Assembly (NCBI RefSeq): GCF_001580915.1
Contig: NZ_LHZQ01000212.1
Span: 16,571-80,570 of the forward strand
From: Acetobacter tropicalis
GTDB lineage: Bacteria; Pseudomonadota; Alphaproteobacteria; Acetobacterales; Acetobacteraceae
DNA: 64,000 nt
Direction: 5' to 3'
Part shown: piece after piece, positions 44,445-52,893 of the stretch
How positions within the stretch are numbered: position 1 is the stretch's first letter
How the letters are laid out: the number at the start of each line of letters is the position of its first letter
The notes under the pieces: model-generated
Told to the model about the DNA's origin: nothing
What the model saw: only the letters and a program-made list of their open reading frames with translations
The model's database searches: none
Position numbers and translations under genes: made by a program

Positions 44445-45706
44445 TGGATTTTCCCCGTGACGTTACTGCAATGCGCCGTGAATTCCATCGGTTTCCAGAA
44501 ACAGCATTTCTTGAATACCGAACGGCCGCCATTGTCGCAAAACGCCTGTCTGAACTGGGTTACACCGTAAAAGCCGGTCCAGAAATCATGCACATGGATG
44601 GTGTGCGTGGTTTGCCGTCAGACCAGGCGTTCACTGCAGCAAAAGAGGCTGCGCTACAGGCCGGAGCGGATGAAAGATGGCTGAACAGAATGCCAGGTGG
44701 ACAAACCGCTATCTGTGGTGAACTCCAGAAGGGGCCAGGCCCTGTTCTGGCTTTACGCTTTGATATGGATGCGCTGCCAGTTCATGAATCACAATCTGAC
44801 CAGCATCCGCCAAACACCCAAGGTTTTTCTTCCATTCATCAGGGGCGTATGCATGCCTGTGGCCATGATGGACACACAGCGATCGGGCTTGCTGTTGCGG
44901 AAAAACTAGCGCAACCCGATGCCAGATGGAACGGCACATTACGCCTTATATTCCAACCTGCAGAAGAAGGGGGACGCGGCGCACAACCGATTGTCGCGAG
45001 TGGCTTGCTAGATGATGTCGATATTTTTCTGGCCAGCCATCTGGGGTGCCAACTCCCCAGCGGGCAGATTGCATTAACGGCCGATGGATTTCTTTGGGCC
45101 GAAAAGTGGAATGTCATTTTTACTGGTCGGGCTGCACATGCTGCCATGTGCCCTGAAGAGGGACGAAACGCCCTTCTCGCTGCGGCTCTGGCAGTTGCTG
45201 GGCTGTACGCTTTGCCTCGTGACGGTCAGTCCGATACAAGGATTAATGTTGGACTGCTACAGGCGGGTCGAACGCGCAATGCTATTGCAGATCGGGCTTA
45301 TCTGGAACTTGAATTACGTGCAGCCAGCAGTGAAGGGCTCCAGCGCCTGACAGAAGGAGCAAGACGCACACTTGAAGGCACCGCTCTGACACAGGATGTT
45401 AATGTAGAGATTGATCTCTACGGCAACGCCATCAGTGCACAGTCAAATCCTGCCATTATGACACGACTGGAAACAGCGGCTCTTGCCACGAAGACAGGTA
45501 ATATTGTCTCTAACTGGCCGATTGGTGGTGGAGATGATGCAACCTTCATGATGCAGCGTGTGCAGCAATGCGGCGGCCACGCTGGCTACTGCCTTATCGG
45601 GGCTGATATTGCAGCCCCGCACCACTCCAGCCTTTTTGACATTGACGAAAATGCTCTTGAACGCGCAGTCAGGTTATTGACGGCGTTTGTTGAAGACGCC
45701 GCATGA
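44444..45706 (+). CDS. M20 amidohydrolase, AbgA-like (p-aminobenzoyl-glutamate hydrolase family)
   Basis: Dinuclear zinc peptidase/amidase of family M20, 420 aa. Catalytic motifs: LRFDMDALPVHE, MHACGHDGHTAIGLAVAE, QPAEEGGRGA, the lid-domain FTGRAAHAAMCPEEGRNALL, and GGGDDATFMM near the end. The overall pattern matches AbgA, the A subunit that cleaves p-aminobenzoyl-glutamate from folate breakdown, including GFSSIHQGRMHACGH and VGLLQAGRTRN. AbgB is absent. An amide-splitting enzyme is unexpected in a purine operon; it may trim an acyl- or amino-acid-conjugated purine or folate fragment (inference). It overlaps both neighbours. Confidence 0.85.
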   Translation: MDFPRDVTAMRREFHRFPETAFLEYRTAAIVAKRLSELGYTVKAGPEIMHMDGVRGLPSDQAFTAAKEAALQAGADERWLNRMPGGQTAICGELQKGPGPVLALRFDMDALPVHESQSDQHPPNTQGFSSIHQGRMHACGHDGHTAIGLAVAEKLAQPDARWNGTLRLIFQPAEEGGRGAQPIVASGLLDDVDIFLASHLGCQLPSGQIALTADGFLWAEKWNVIFTGRAAHAAMCPEEGRNALLAAALAVAGLYALPRDGQSDTRINVGLLQAGRTRNAIADRAYLELELRAASSEGLQRLTEGARRTLEGTALTQDVNVEIDLYGNAISAQSNPAIMTRLETAALATKTGNIVSNWPIGGGDDATFMMQRVQQCGGHAGYCLIGADIAAPHHSSLFDIDENALERAVRLLTAFVEDAA

Positions 45707-46392
45707 GCACCCTGACCTTCTGGCAGACTTTTGCGCCTGACGTTGATCTTAAGGCTCCCTATACAGACCGTTACAGAGTTTCTCTGGGGCACCATAGGCT
45801 GGACCTGCCACTCCGCCCTCTTCCTTCTGGTGAACTGGCGGTTGCATCGCTTCTGGTCAACCAGACATCCTTTCAGGTGGCAGATGCGATGTGTGCTGGT
45901 CTGGGGCGTCTGGCGGCAGAAATCAAGCCTGATCTGGTTGTCGGTATGCCTACTCTTGGTTTGGGGCTGGCTGCATATGTTGCGAGACACAGCGGACTGG
46001 AACGCTATGTGCCACTCAGCACCTCTCGCAAATTCTGGTACGATGAGAAGCTTTCTGCTCCCATTTCTTCCATAACCAGCCCAGGCACAGCAAAAAGACT
46101 TTATCTGGACCCCAACCTTCTTTCTCTGGTTCAGGCCGCAAAACGGATCATCATCGTTGATGATGTTATCAGTACAGGGACCTCTCTCTCTGCTGGCACG
46201 GATGTTCTCACAGCGGCTGGCGTCACGCCGCATGCCGCTCTTTGTGTTATGACGCAAAGCAACCGCTGGAAAAATCGTTTTCCTTTTCCAATCCTAAGTT
46301 GCTTTTCATCACCAATTTTCAGACGTGTTAATAATGGATGGATTGTTGATTCTTATTACGACGTGTCGTCAGTTAAGCAGGATGATGATTGA
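45703..46392 (+). CDS. Purine phosphoribosyltransferase-like protein
   Basis: Type I phosphoribosyltransferase fold, 229 aa. The PRPP-binding motif is RIIIVDDVISTGTSL near residues 146-160. A broader PRT core precedes it (KPDLVVGMPTLGLGLAAYVAR). It would convert a purine base and PRPP to the nucleotide, which completes salvage of hypoxanthine or adenine. Its start overlaps the M20 stop (ATGA). The last ~7 codons run into an IS5 relic that begins at 46369, so the C-terminus may have been altered slightly by the insertion. Base specificity cannot be read from the sequence. Confidence 0.82.
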   Translation: MSTLTFWQTFAPDVDLKAPYTDRYRVSLGHHRLDLPLRPLPSGELAVASLLVNQTSFQVADAMCAGLGRLAAEIKPDLVVGMPTLGLGLAAYVARHSGLERYVPLSTSRKFWYDEKLSAPISSITSPGTAKRLYLDPNLLSLVQAAKRIIIVDDVISTGTSLSAGTDVLTAAGVTPHAALCVMTQSNRWKNRFPFPILSCFSSPIFRRVNNGWIVDSYYDVSSVKQDDD

Positions 46393-46710
46393 GGCGAACT
46401 GCACGGCTGCGAGGAAGGTCGATTCCAGTTTATCGTAGCGGGTGACGATAGCGCGAAATTGCTTGAATTTATTGAAGAACCTGGAGGGATCGAAGAACCG
46501 TTTTTTTGAACTCCTGTTTCCTGATTTCAGGGCTATGACGTTTTGATTGACGGTTGTCAGGGGAGTTTTTTCTCTGCATTTTGATCCGTGCTGGAATATT
46601 GCCCCCGCTGAGCTGCTACGCGGTCGCACTGATGCGCTCCAGGAAGATAAAGTGGCGTATGTTGTAGACGATGTTGGCCAACCCAATTTTCATGGTGGCC
46701 CGTGCGATAC
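46369..46710 (-). mobile_element. Two joined IS5-family C-terminal relics
   Basis: One minus-strand segment ends SRFFNKFKQFRAIVTRYDKL, then FLAAVQFASIIILLN and a stop at 46369. The other (46613-46710) reads ARATMKIGLANIVYNIRHFI, then FLERISATA and a stop. Both are typical IS5-type transposase ends from different subgroups, now fused. The join lies at 46560-46612. The right-hand copy is interrupted at 46711 by the IS3 element. Confidence 0.7.
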
Positions 46711-47441
46711 TGAATTGCCCCGGGTTGTTGATTTTCTCTCAGGCTGCCTCTGGCACAGAGCCTGTCAGGGGCAGGTGTATGGAACTGACGCTGAATCAGA
46801 TCCTATCGGCAGGGACGTTGCGGGTCTGGTCCCTTTGCCACGAATAACACCTTTCAGTCCCATCTGGCGCCTCAGCCGCTTTACCGTGCAGCGGGCGATA
46901 GTCCTGTCTTCGCGTCTGAGCTGATGCCAGACCTTGCGCACTCCGTAGACACGGAAGTTATCGTTCCATATTCTGCTGATTTCATGACACAGCTCTTTGT
47001 CTTTCTGGTTGCACACAAAGGGATTTTTTGCCTGGCTACAGAAGCATAATAGACAGATGGCGTAATCGGTAGAACCTTGCAGATTGACCCGACACCATAT
47101 GTCTGCCGGTGTTCCTTAATGAAGCGTGTCATGGCCTGCCGCAATGCGCGGTTCTCACGCTCCAGTTGCCTGATCTTCTCCCAATCAGGAAGCTCACTTA
47201 CCGCAGGTGCATTGGCCCGTTCATGAAGACGGGGCCATTTTGACAGCGTGTCAGGATGAATATCCAGCTTTGGCGCTATCATCATCACTGCGGAACAACG
47301 GGACGGATGGTTCTTCTCTTCTTCCACAACCATACGGGCTGCACTGTCGCGAAATTCAGGCGGAAAACGCTTCGATTTGTTACTCATAACTATCTCTTAC
47401 CTATCGGGTCTGGCTGTCTCCACAAAACCCGGGGCAATTCA
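46711..47441 (-). mobile_element. IS3-family element, internally deleted, with intact terminal repeats
   Basis: The 16-bp perfect inverted ends TGAATTGCCCCGGGTT (46711-46726) and AACCCGGGGCAATTCA (47426-47441) enclose 731 bp. OrfA (from 47387: SNKSKRFPPEFRDSAARMVV) runs into OrfB-like sequence (MTRFIKEHRQTYGVGSICKV; then RIWNDNFRVYGVRKVWHQL, QMGLKGVIRGK). The catalytic DDE part is missing, against a usual length of about 1.2 kb, so it is a non-autonomous copy. It sits inside an IS5 relic. Confidence 0.8.
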
Positions 47442-47524
47442 ATCCTAGCACCAACCTGCCGGCGGGCATTTCGGCGCGCGTGGTTACAATTTTGTGAAAG
47501 GGCGCGAGGGTGTGCGTCGGATGG

Positions 47525-48790
47525 TCAGATAGCCGGATCGGATGGGGTGAGACGCGCGTAAAGGCTGGCGACTGTCATGATGCAGGCCGAGACCAGCAAC
47601 CCGTCGAAAGTGGGAATAGTCGTCAGACTCGTCATGCCGAATTCGGACAGGCCGCCGGCGATGCCGCCGCATATCCAGGCCAGGATCGCGGCATGCTGCC
47701 TGCCCGCCGCCGGACGGCCGACATTGGCCGGGAGACCGATCAGGGTGTCCACGATCAGGATGGCGGCGATCGGGGGCAGGACGATGCCGAGCAGGAGCAG
47801 AAAGCGCACATAGGCATCGGTCAGACCCCCAAGCTCCAGAATGCCGCCGATGAGGCCGCAGCCGAGCACATAGGGCCACAGGCGGCGGCTCTGGAGCAGG
47901 TTTGCCAGGGCGAGGCCACCCGAATACAGGCAAGCCGAGGCGTCGATCCACGCGCTGAGAACCAGTACCAGCAGCGCGGGGATGCCGAAGCCCAGCGCGA
48001 CGAGAGCGGAGACGAGGTCGGGTCGCCCCAGAGCTAGGGAGGGGATGCCCGATGCGATCATGATGACCGGATAGGCCAGTGCCAACGCGGTTACGACGGC
48101 GCCGACGGCGGCATTCGACGACCGCACGAAGCGGCTGTAATCGGGCTGGATGATGATGCCGACAACGTATGAGCCGATCATCGCCGAGACGGCCCCTCCG
48201 AAGGTCAGGGCGTGGGTGCCGCCGTGCAGGGCGGCGGCCGGCAGGGCATGCCATGTTCGCGCGATGCCGACGATCAGCCCGAGTGCCACGACGGGAATGA
48301 CGATCTGGCCGATCCGTTCGAGACCACGCGCCCCCATGCAGGTGCCGATGACGATGCCGATGCCGGCGAGGGCCGAGACCAGATTCGGGGAGATGTACAG
48401 ATGGAACTGCTCGCTGAGTGCGGGCGCCGCCGTGCTGCCCAGCAGCCCGATCGTGGCCCCGAACCATCCGACCAGCGAAACGCCGATGACCGTTCGGACA
48501 ATGACGGCGCCGTAAGGGCCGAAGATGCGTGTGCTCAGAAGAGAGAGGCTCATGCCCGTGGCGGCGCCGAGCCAGGAGGTGAAGGCGGCCAGAAGCGCCG
48601 TCATCAGGGCGCTGGCGATGATCGCGGCGATGCCGTCATGAAGACCGAGGGCTGAGAGGATGCGCGCGGAGAGGACGAAGCCGGGCAGGCCGCATTGCGT
48701 ACCCGCGATGATGAAGAAGATCCGCCATGCTGAGCCGCGTTCGGCCTCGGGCACGGCGTTGGCGGTATGTTCGTCGTGCGTCGCGTGCAT
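47525..48790 (-). CDS. NCS1-family permease (cytosine/hydantoin/allantoin type)
   Basis: Inner-membrane transporter of the nucleobase-cation-symport-1 family, 421 aa and about 12 helices. The pattern is close to cytosine permease: FFIIAGTQCGLPGFVLSARI, GAVIVRTVIGVSLVGWFGATIG, MIGSYVVGIIIQPDYSRFVR, and SAWIDASACLYSGGLALANLL. I use the ATG at 48790 because AGGAG lies 6 nt upstream; the frame is open to 49066. NCS1 members also carry hydantoins (Mhp1), so in this operon it probably imports the cyclic amide attacked by HyuA/HyuB (inference). It is the last gene of the operon; high GC like its neighbours. Confidence 0.9.
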   Translation of the reverse strand: MHATHDEHTANAVPEAERGSAWRIFFIIAGTQCGLPGFVLSARILSALGLHDGIAAIIASALMTALLAAFTSWLGAATGMSLSLLSTRIFGPYGAVIVRTVIGVSLVGWFGATIGLLGSTAAPALSEQFHLYISPNLVSALAGIGIVIGTCMGARGLERIGQIVIPVVALGLIVGIARTWHALPAAALHGGTHALTFGGAVSAMIGSYVVGIIIQPDYSRFVRSSNAAVGAVVTALALAYPVIMIASGIPSLALGRPDLVSALVALGFGIPALLVLVLSAWIDASACLYSGGLALANLLQSRRLWPYVLGCGLIGGILELGGLTDAYVRFLLLLGIVLPPIAAILIVDTLIGLPANVGRPAAGRQHAAILAWICGGIAGGLSEFGMTSLTTIPTFDGLLVSACIMTVASLYARLTPSDPAI

Positions 48791-48939
48791 GCGCATCTCC
48801 TGCATGAAGAAAGAGGCTGTTTGAAAGGTCGTCCTGCCAAGCTTGGAAAATGCGCGTGGGATTACAGGCGGATGACTTACCAGACAGCATCGAAAGCCGG
48901 GAAGCCGTGCAGTGAGGCCGCACGGCTCCGAGTGGACGA

Positions 48940-51264
48940 TCAGTAGGTGTACTGGATCTCGCCCCCCAGCATCCGGGGCTCGGCCGGCTGGGCGAAGCCG
49001 CCGGAGACGTACTCGGCGTTGTAGCGAGTGTCGGTCAGGTTGTTGACGTAGAAGGTGGCGGACCATTTCCGGTTGGGACTTTCGACGCCGACCTGCAGGT
49101 TATAAAGATTGAAGGCGCTGCGCGGTGTTGCGTTTTCCGGGTCCCAATACTGCTTGCCCTTGGCCTCGACGTCGAAGCGGCCGAAGAAGCCGAGCCAGCG
49201 GTTGAAGGCATGGTGATACTGCACGCCGATATTGGCGGTGAATTCGGGAATATAGGGTGCCCAGTTGCCCTGGTCGGCGCGGTCGAACGTGTATTTGGTG
49301 ATCGAGCTGTGAGTGTAGCCGCCGTTGGCGAACACATCCAAGCCGGGAAGGATAGAGTATTTCGCCTCCAGTTCGCCGCCCGTCAGGTGGATCTTGTTGA
49401 TGTTGACGAGTATCTGTGCGCCGACAGAGCCGACGAACAGGAAGTAGAATGAGTTGCGATCGCGCGTGTCGAAGAAGGAGCCGTTCAGAGTCAGGCGATT
49501 ATGGAACCACTGGCTCTTGAAGCCGGCTTCGACCGTGTTCGCCACCTCGGGCTTTACGGTATTGTAGACACCCGGCAGGTTCGCCGCTTCCGCCGTGCCG
49601 TTCTGGTTGAACTGCCCACTGCGAAAACCGATGCCGTAATCGACGAAGAAGGTCAGGTTCGGGTTGACGTGATAGGTCAGCGTGCCCTTGGGCTGCCCCT
49701 GCTTGAACCAGCGCGTGCGCCGGCAGGACCCGCCAGACATGGTGCAGCCAGCGGGCACGCCGCTGCTGCTTTCCGGATTCACATACTGGTTCAGAGAATT
49801 CCAATCGTACCGGTAGCCGAATTCTGCTGTCAGGTTCTTGAGGATATCATAGGACAGATGGCCGAACAGCGCGAAGTCCTGGTTGTGGTCCGAGTTGCCG
49901 AAATAGGTCAGCGTCTGGTTGGGCGCGTATCCGTAAAGAGGCGAGGTGCTGACACGGGCGATGCCGTTGCCCGTGTCAGCACCGGTGGTGGAAGCCAGAT
50001 AGTCGCGCGTGTCGAGGAAATAGCCGCCGCCCATCCAGCGGAAACGGCGATCGGAGCGTGACGTGACACGGAATTCGTCTTCCCACGAGGTATTCTGGGC
50101 CCACTGGGTCTGCGTGCCGTCATAGCCCGAACCGTGCGTGGCGGTGTAGGGGAACTGGTCCGTGCCGATATATTCGTTGATCTTCACCCAGCCCAGCGTA
50201 TTGGAGAAGGTCGCGAAGGGCTGCGTATAGACCAGGCGGAACGACGCATTGCGGATGTCGCGCTGGTTGTAGCCTCGGTTATTCGCACAGAAGGTGCGGC
50301 TGACCCTGTTCGCATCCGGCGCCGGGCCGCCGAACGGGTTCGTCGGATCCAAGAAGCAGGGGCGGCTCGGGTCGTATTTTGCGGACTGGTAGTGATAGTT
50401 GTTTGCGCCACCCTCGGTTTCGTTGAAGCCGACACGGAAGTCGGCGGTCAGGTTGTCGGTGATGACGGCCTTGATGTGGCCGCGGCCGGTATATTCGTTG
50501 GAGCGATCGACGGTCTTGTTCAGGTAGACGTTTTCCAGCAGGCCTCCGAAGGAATGTTCGCTGAAATTGACGTCGTAGAACAGGCGGTCCTTCACGATCG
50601 GACCAGCGAAGGAAATCTTTCCCCGGTAATCGGCGCCATTGCCGAACTGGGCGTCGGCATGGGCGTAGAACGTGTTCGTCGGTTGGCGCGTATTGATGAC
50701 GATGGCACCGCCGATGGCGTTGCGTCCCCACAGGTCGCCCTGTGGGCCGCGCAGCACCTCGATCTGGCCGACATCGTAGAGATCCTGCGTGAACTGGCGG
50801 GAATCCATCTGCTGCACCCCGTCCACGATCACCGCGACCGGGCTTTGGCCGTTGCGGACCTGGGTGATGCCACGAATGGTGATAAAGGACACGCCGGCCT
50901 GCTGCGCCTGAGTGATGGAGACGTTCGGGGTCAGGGCGATGAAGTCGCTCACACCTTGAATACGCGCATCCTTGATGTTGGCCGCCGTGAAGACGGTGGC
51001 CGAAACGGGGGCGGATTGTAGTTTCTGCTGGCGTGACAGGCCGGTGACGACGATAGTTTCGGACTGCGGGGCGGCCTGGATACTGTCTGCCTTCGCCTTT
51101 GCCATCGAAGTAGCGGCAGGCTTGCCGGTCTGCCCCTGTTGCTTGGTCGGAGGATCGCTGACGGTATCGACCGCGGCGAATGCGTTTTCCACGCCCGCGG
51201 GCATCAGCCCGAGCGAGAAGACGGACGCCAGAATGACCTGCTTTTTCGATATGTGCTTTCTCAT
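48940..51264 (-). CDS. TonB-dependent receptor of the hydantoinase operon
   Basis: Outer-membrane receptor, 774 aa. I start it at 51264 (MRKHISKKQVILASVFSLGL) because GGTGG lies 5 nt before that ATG; an ATG at 51273 is also in frame. Signal peptide ends near AFAA. Plug: ETIVVTGLSRQQKLQSAPVS, VSFITIRGITQVRNGQSPVA and YDVGQIEVLRGPQGDLWGRN, and barrel PTGT-type end EIQYTY. The type matches receptors for organic nutrients rather than ferric siderophores. It lies 60 bp after hyuB2 and before the NCS1 gene, so outer- and inner-membrane uptake are encoded together. GC-rich composition matches the whole operon. Confidence 0.9.
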   Translation of the reverse strand: MRKHISKKQVILASVFSLGLMPAGVENAFAAVDTVSDPPTKQQGQTGKPAATSMAKAKADSIQAAPQSETIVVTGLSRQQKLQSAPVSATVFTAANIKDARIQGVSDFIALTPNVSITQAQQAGVSFITIRGITQVRNGQSPVAVIVDGVQQMDSRQFTQDLYDVGQIEVLRGPQGDLWGRNAIGGAIVINTRQPTNTFYAHADAQFGNGADYRGKISFAGPIVKDRLFYDVNFSEHSFGGLLENVYLNKTVDRSNEYTGRGHIKAVITDNLTADFRVGFNETEGGANNYHYQSAKYDPSRPCFLDPTNPFGGPAPDANRVSRTFCANNRGYNQRDIRNASFRLVYTQPFATFSNTLGWVKINEYIGTDQFPYTATHGSGYDGTQTQWAQNTSWEDEFRVTSRSDRRFRWMGGGYFLDTRDYLASTTGADTGNGIARVSTSPLYGYAPNQTLTYFGNSDHNQDFALFGHLSYDILKNLTAEFGYRYDWNSLNQYVNPESSSGVPAGCTMSGGSCRRTRWFKQGQPKGTLTYHVNPNLTFFVDYGIGFRSGQFNQNGTAEAANLPGVYNTVKPEVANTVEAGFKSQWFHNRLTLNGSFFDTRDRNSFYFLFVGSVGAQILVNINKIHLTGGELEAKYSILPGLDVFANGGYTHSSITKYTFDRADQGNWAPYIPEFTANIGVQYHHAFNRWLGFFGRFDVEAKGKQYWDPENATPRSAFNLYNLQVGVESPNRKWSATFYVNNLTDTRYNAEYVSGGFAQPAEPRMLGGEIQYTY

Positions 51265-51324
51265 GATTTCCACCTGATATCCGAGTGATGTCGTGATGCG
51301 GTGTGGTGTTGTTTCTTGGCGTGG

Positions 51325-52893
51325 TCAGCCGTCCGCGCCGGCTCCCCATGCCCCGCCGTTCGCCGTGCCGATTTCGATCCTGTCGCCGGGCTGGAGCGAC
51401 AGGCCGGACACGAAGGCGTGGCTTTCCATGCGGCCGTCGGCGTGTCTGATAGCGAGGCGGTTCGTGCCGCCCGGCCCCCCGCCAGCCGATCCCCATGTCG
51501 GCTGGCGCGTTCGGCTATAGCCTGCCGACAGGGTGACTTTTTCCCGGACGCCGTAGCACATCGACAGCCCCTGGCCGCCGGGATGCCGTCCGGTGGATGC
51601 CGGGGCCGGGTTCAGGCAGCGGTAGAGGACGTCGAGGCCGTAGCGGCTTTCGACAATTTCGGCGGGACAGTTGAATGTCTCGCCATGGCATGCGGAATAG
51701 AGCGCGGTTTCGCCTTCCCGTTCCGCAGTCGCTCCCCATCCCCCCATCTGCGGTTCCACCATTGTGAAACGCCGGCCAGTATCCGGGTGGTGTCCCGCGA
51801 CGACGGTACCGCAGATCGAACTGAAATGACCCGCGGGCAGGCGATCGGGCATGGCCTGCGCGATGCAGTGCCACAGCAGGTCGTACAGCCCAATCCGGAT
51901 CTCGAAATAATAGCCATGCGGGGCGGTGCCGTCGGCGTGGAAGATCGTGCCGGGGCGCGTGAGGACCTCCAGCGGCCGGAACGAGCCCGCGTTGGCGGCG
52001 GGCGTCGGGTCGGCCAGGGCCTTCAAGATCATCTGCGCGGCTATGACCGCGCCATCGCGCGTGGTGTTGTACGGGGCCGCGCGCTGGTCCAGCGCATCGC
52101 GCAGGTCGACGGTCATCCGCTCGGCGGTAATCGTGACGGTGATCGACCATGGGGTGCCGTCATCACGGGTCTCAGTCAGCGAGAACGTGCCGTGGGGAAG
52201 TGCGGCCAAGCCGGACCGAACACGGGCTTCCCCTTCCGCGAACAGATGGTCGACGGCGTCGCGGTAGGCCGCCTGCCCATACTGGCCGACCATGTCGACC
52301 AGCCTGCGCGCGGCCAAGCGGGACGCGGCGATCTGGGCCCACAAGTCGCCACGAACGAAATCGGGAAGGCGGCTGTTGGCCGCGATGATGTCGAACACCG
52401 CATCCAACTGCCTTCCTGCCGCGCAGAGGCGCACGGCGGGAAGGCGCAGACCTTCCTGGAAGATCTCGGTCGCGTCGGTCGACATGGACCCAATGACCAG
52501 ACCGCCGATATCGTTCCAGTGGGCGATGGAGGCGGTCCAGGCGATCAACTGCCCGTCGGCGAACACCGGCAGCGCCACGACGACGTCGTTCAGATGCGTG
52601 ACGCCACCGTGATAGGGGTCGTTCGTCACGAACATGTCGCCTTCGCGCAGGCTGTCGCGCGGATGGACAGACAGAATCCATTTCACGCTCTTGTCCAAGA
52701 CACCGACGAAGGTGGGAATGCCTGCGCCAGAACTGAGAAGATTGCCATCGGCATCGGTGATGCCGGTGCCGACATCCAGCACCTCGTAGATGACGGGGCT
52801 CATTGCCGTCTTCTTCAGGATGGCGAACATCTCCTCGGCCGCGGAGGCGATGACAGACTGGATGACGGTGCGCGTGATCGTGTCAGCGGTCAT
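51325..52893 (-). CDS. Hydantoinase B/oxoprolinase-family protein (second copy)
   Basis: HyuB-type beta subunit of ATP-dependent hydantoinase/5-oxoprolinase-like enzymes, 522 aa. Family blocks: TRTVIQSVIASAAEEMFAIL, SPVIYEVLDVGTGITDADGN, GDMFVTNDPYHGGVTHLNDV, NDIGGLVIGSMSTDATEIFQEGLRLP and the C-terminal GGGPGGTNRLAIRHADGRM. It is paralogous to the other HyuB at 54120-55787 and shows the same order of motifs. It overlaps the M24 gene by 11 bp. Two HyuB copies with one HyuA suggest alternative complexes or a heterotrimer (inference). The substrate is unknown. Confidence 0.9.
   Translation of the reverse strand: MTADTITRTVIQSVIASAAEEMFAILKKTAMSPVIYEVLDVGTGITDADGNLLSSGAGIPTFVGVLDKSVKWILSVHPRDSLREGDMFVTNDPYHGGVTHLNDVVVALPVFADGQLIAWTASIAHWNDIGGLVIGSMSTDATEIFQEGLRLPAVRLCAAGRQLDAVFDIIAANSRLPDFVRGDLWAQIAASRLAARRLVDMVGQYGQAAYRDAVDHLFAEGEARVRSGLAALPHGTFSLTETRDDGTPWSITVTITAERMTVDLRDALDQRAAPYNTTRDGAVIAAQMILKALADPTPAANAGSFRPLEVLTRPGTIFHADGTAPHGYYFEIRIGLYDLLWHCIAQAMPDRLPAGHFSSICGTVVAGHHPDTGRRFTMVEPQMGGWGATAEREGETALYSACHGETFNCPAEIVESRYGLDVLYRCLNPAPASTGRHPGGQGLSMCYGVREKVTLSAGYSRTRQPTWGSAGGGPGGTNRLAIRHADGRMESHAFVSGLSLQPGDRIEIGTANGGAWGAGADG

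Noticed and set aside
48790..49066. Upstream start (49066) of the NCS1 permease frame
   Set aside because: It would add Arg-rich residues overlapping the receptor gene end; the ATG at 48790 has AGGAG in the right place and a natural N-terminus.
50279..51496. 405-aa minus-strand frame and similar long frames at 47484-48467, 51301-53082, 53094-53915
   Set aside because: Shadow frames produced by high GC content; Arg/Gly-rich without motifs, while the receptor, HyuB, M24 and NCS1 genes explain the same DNA.
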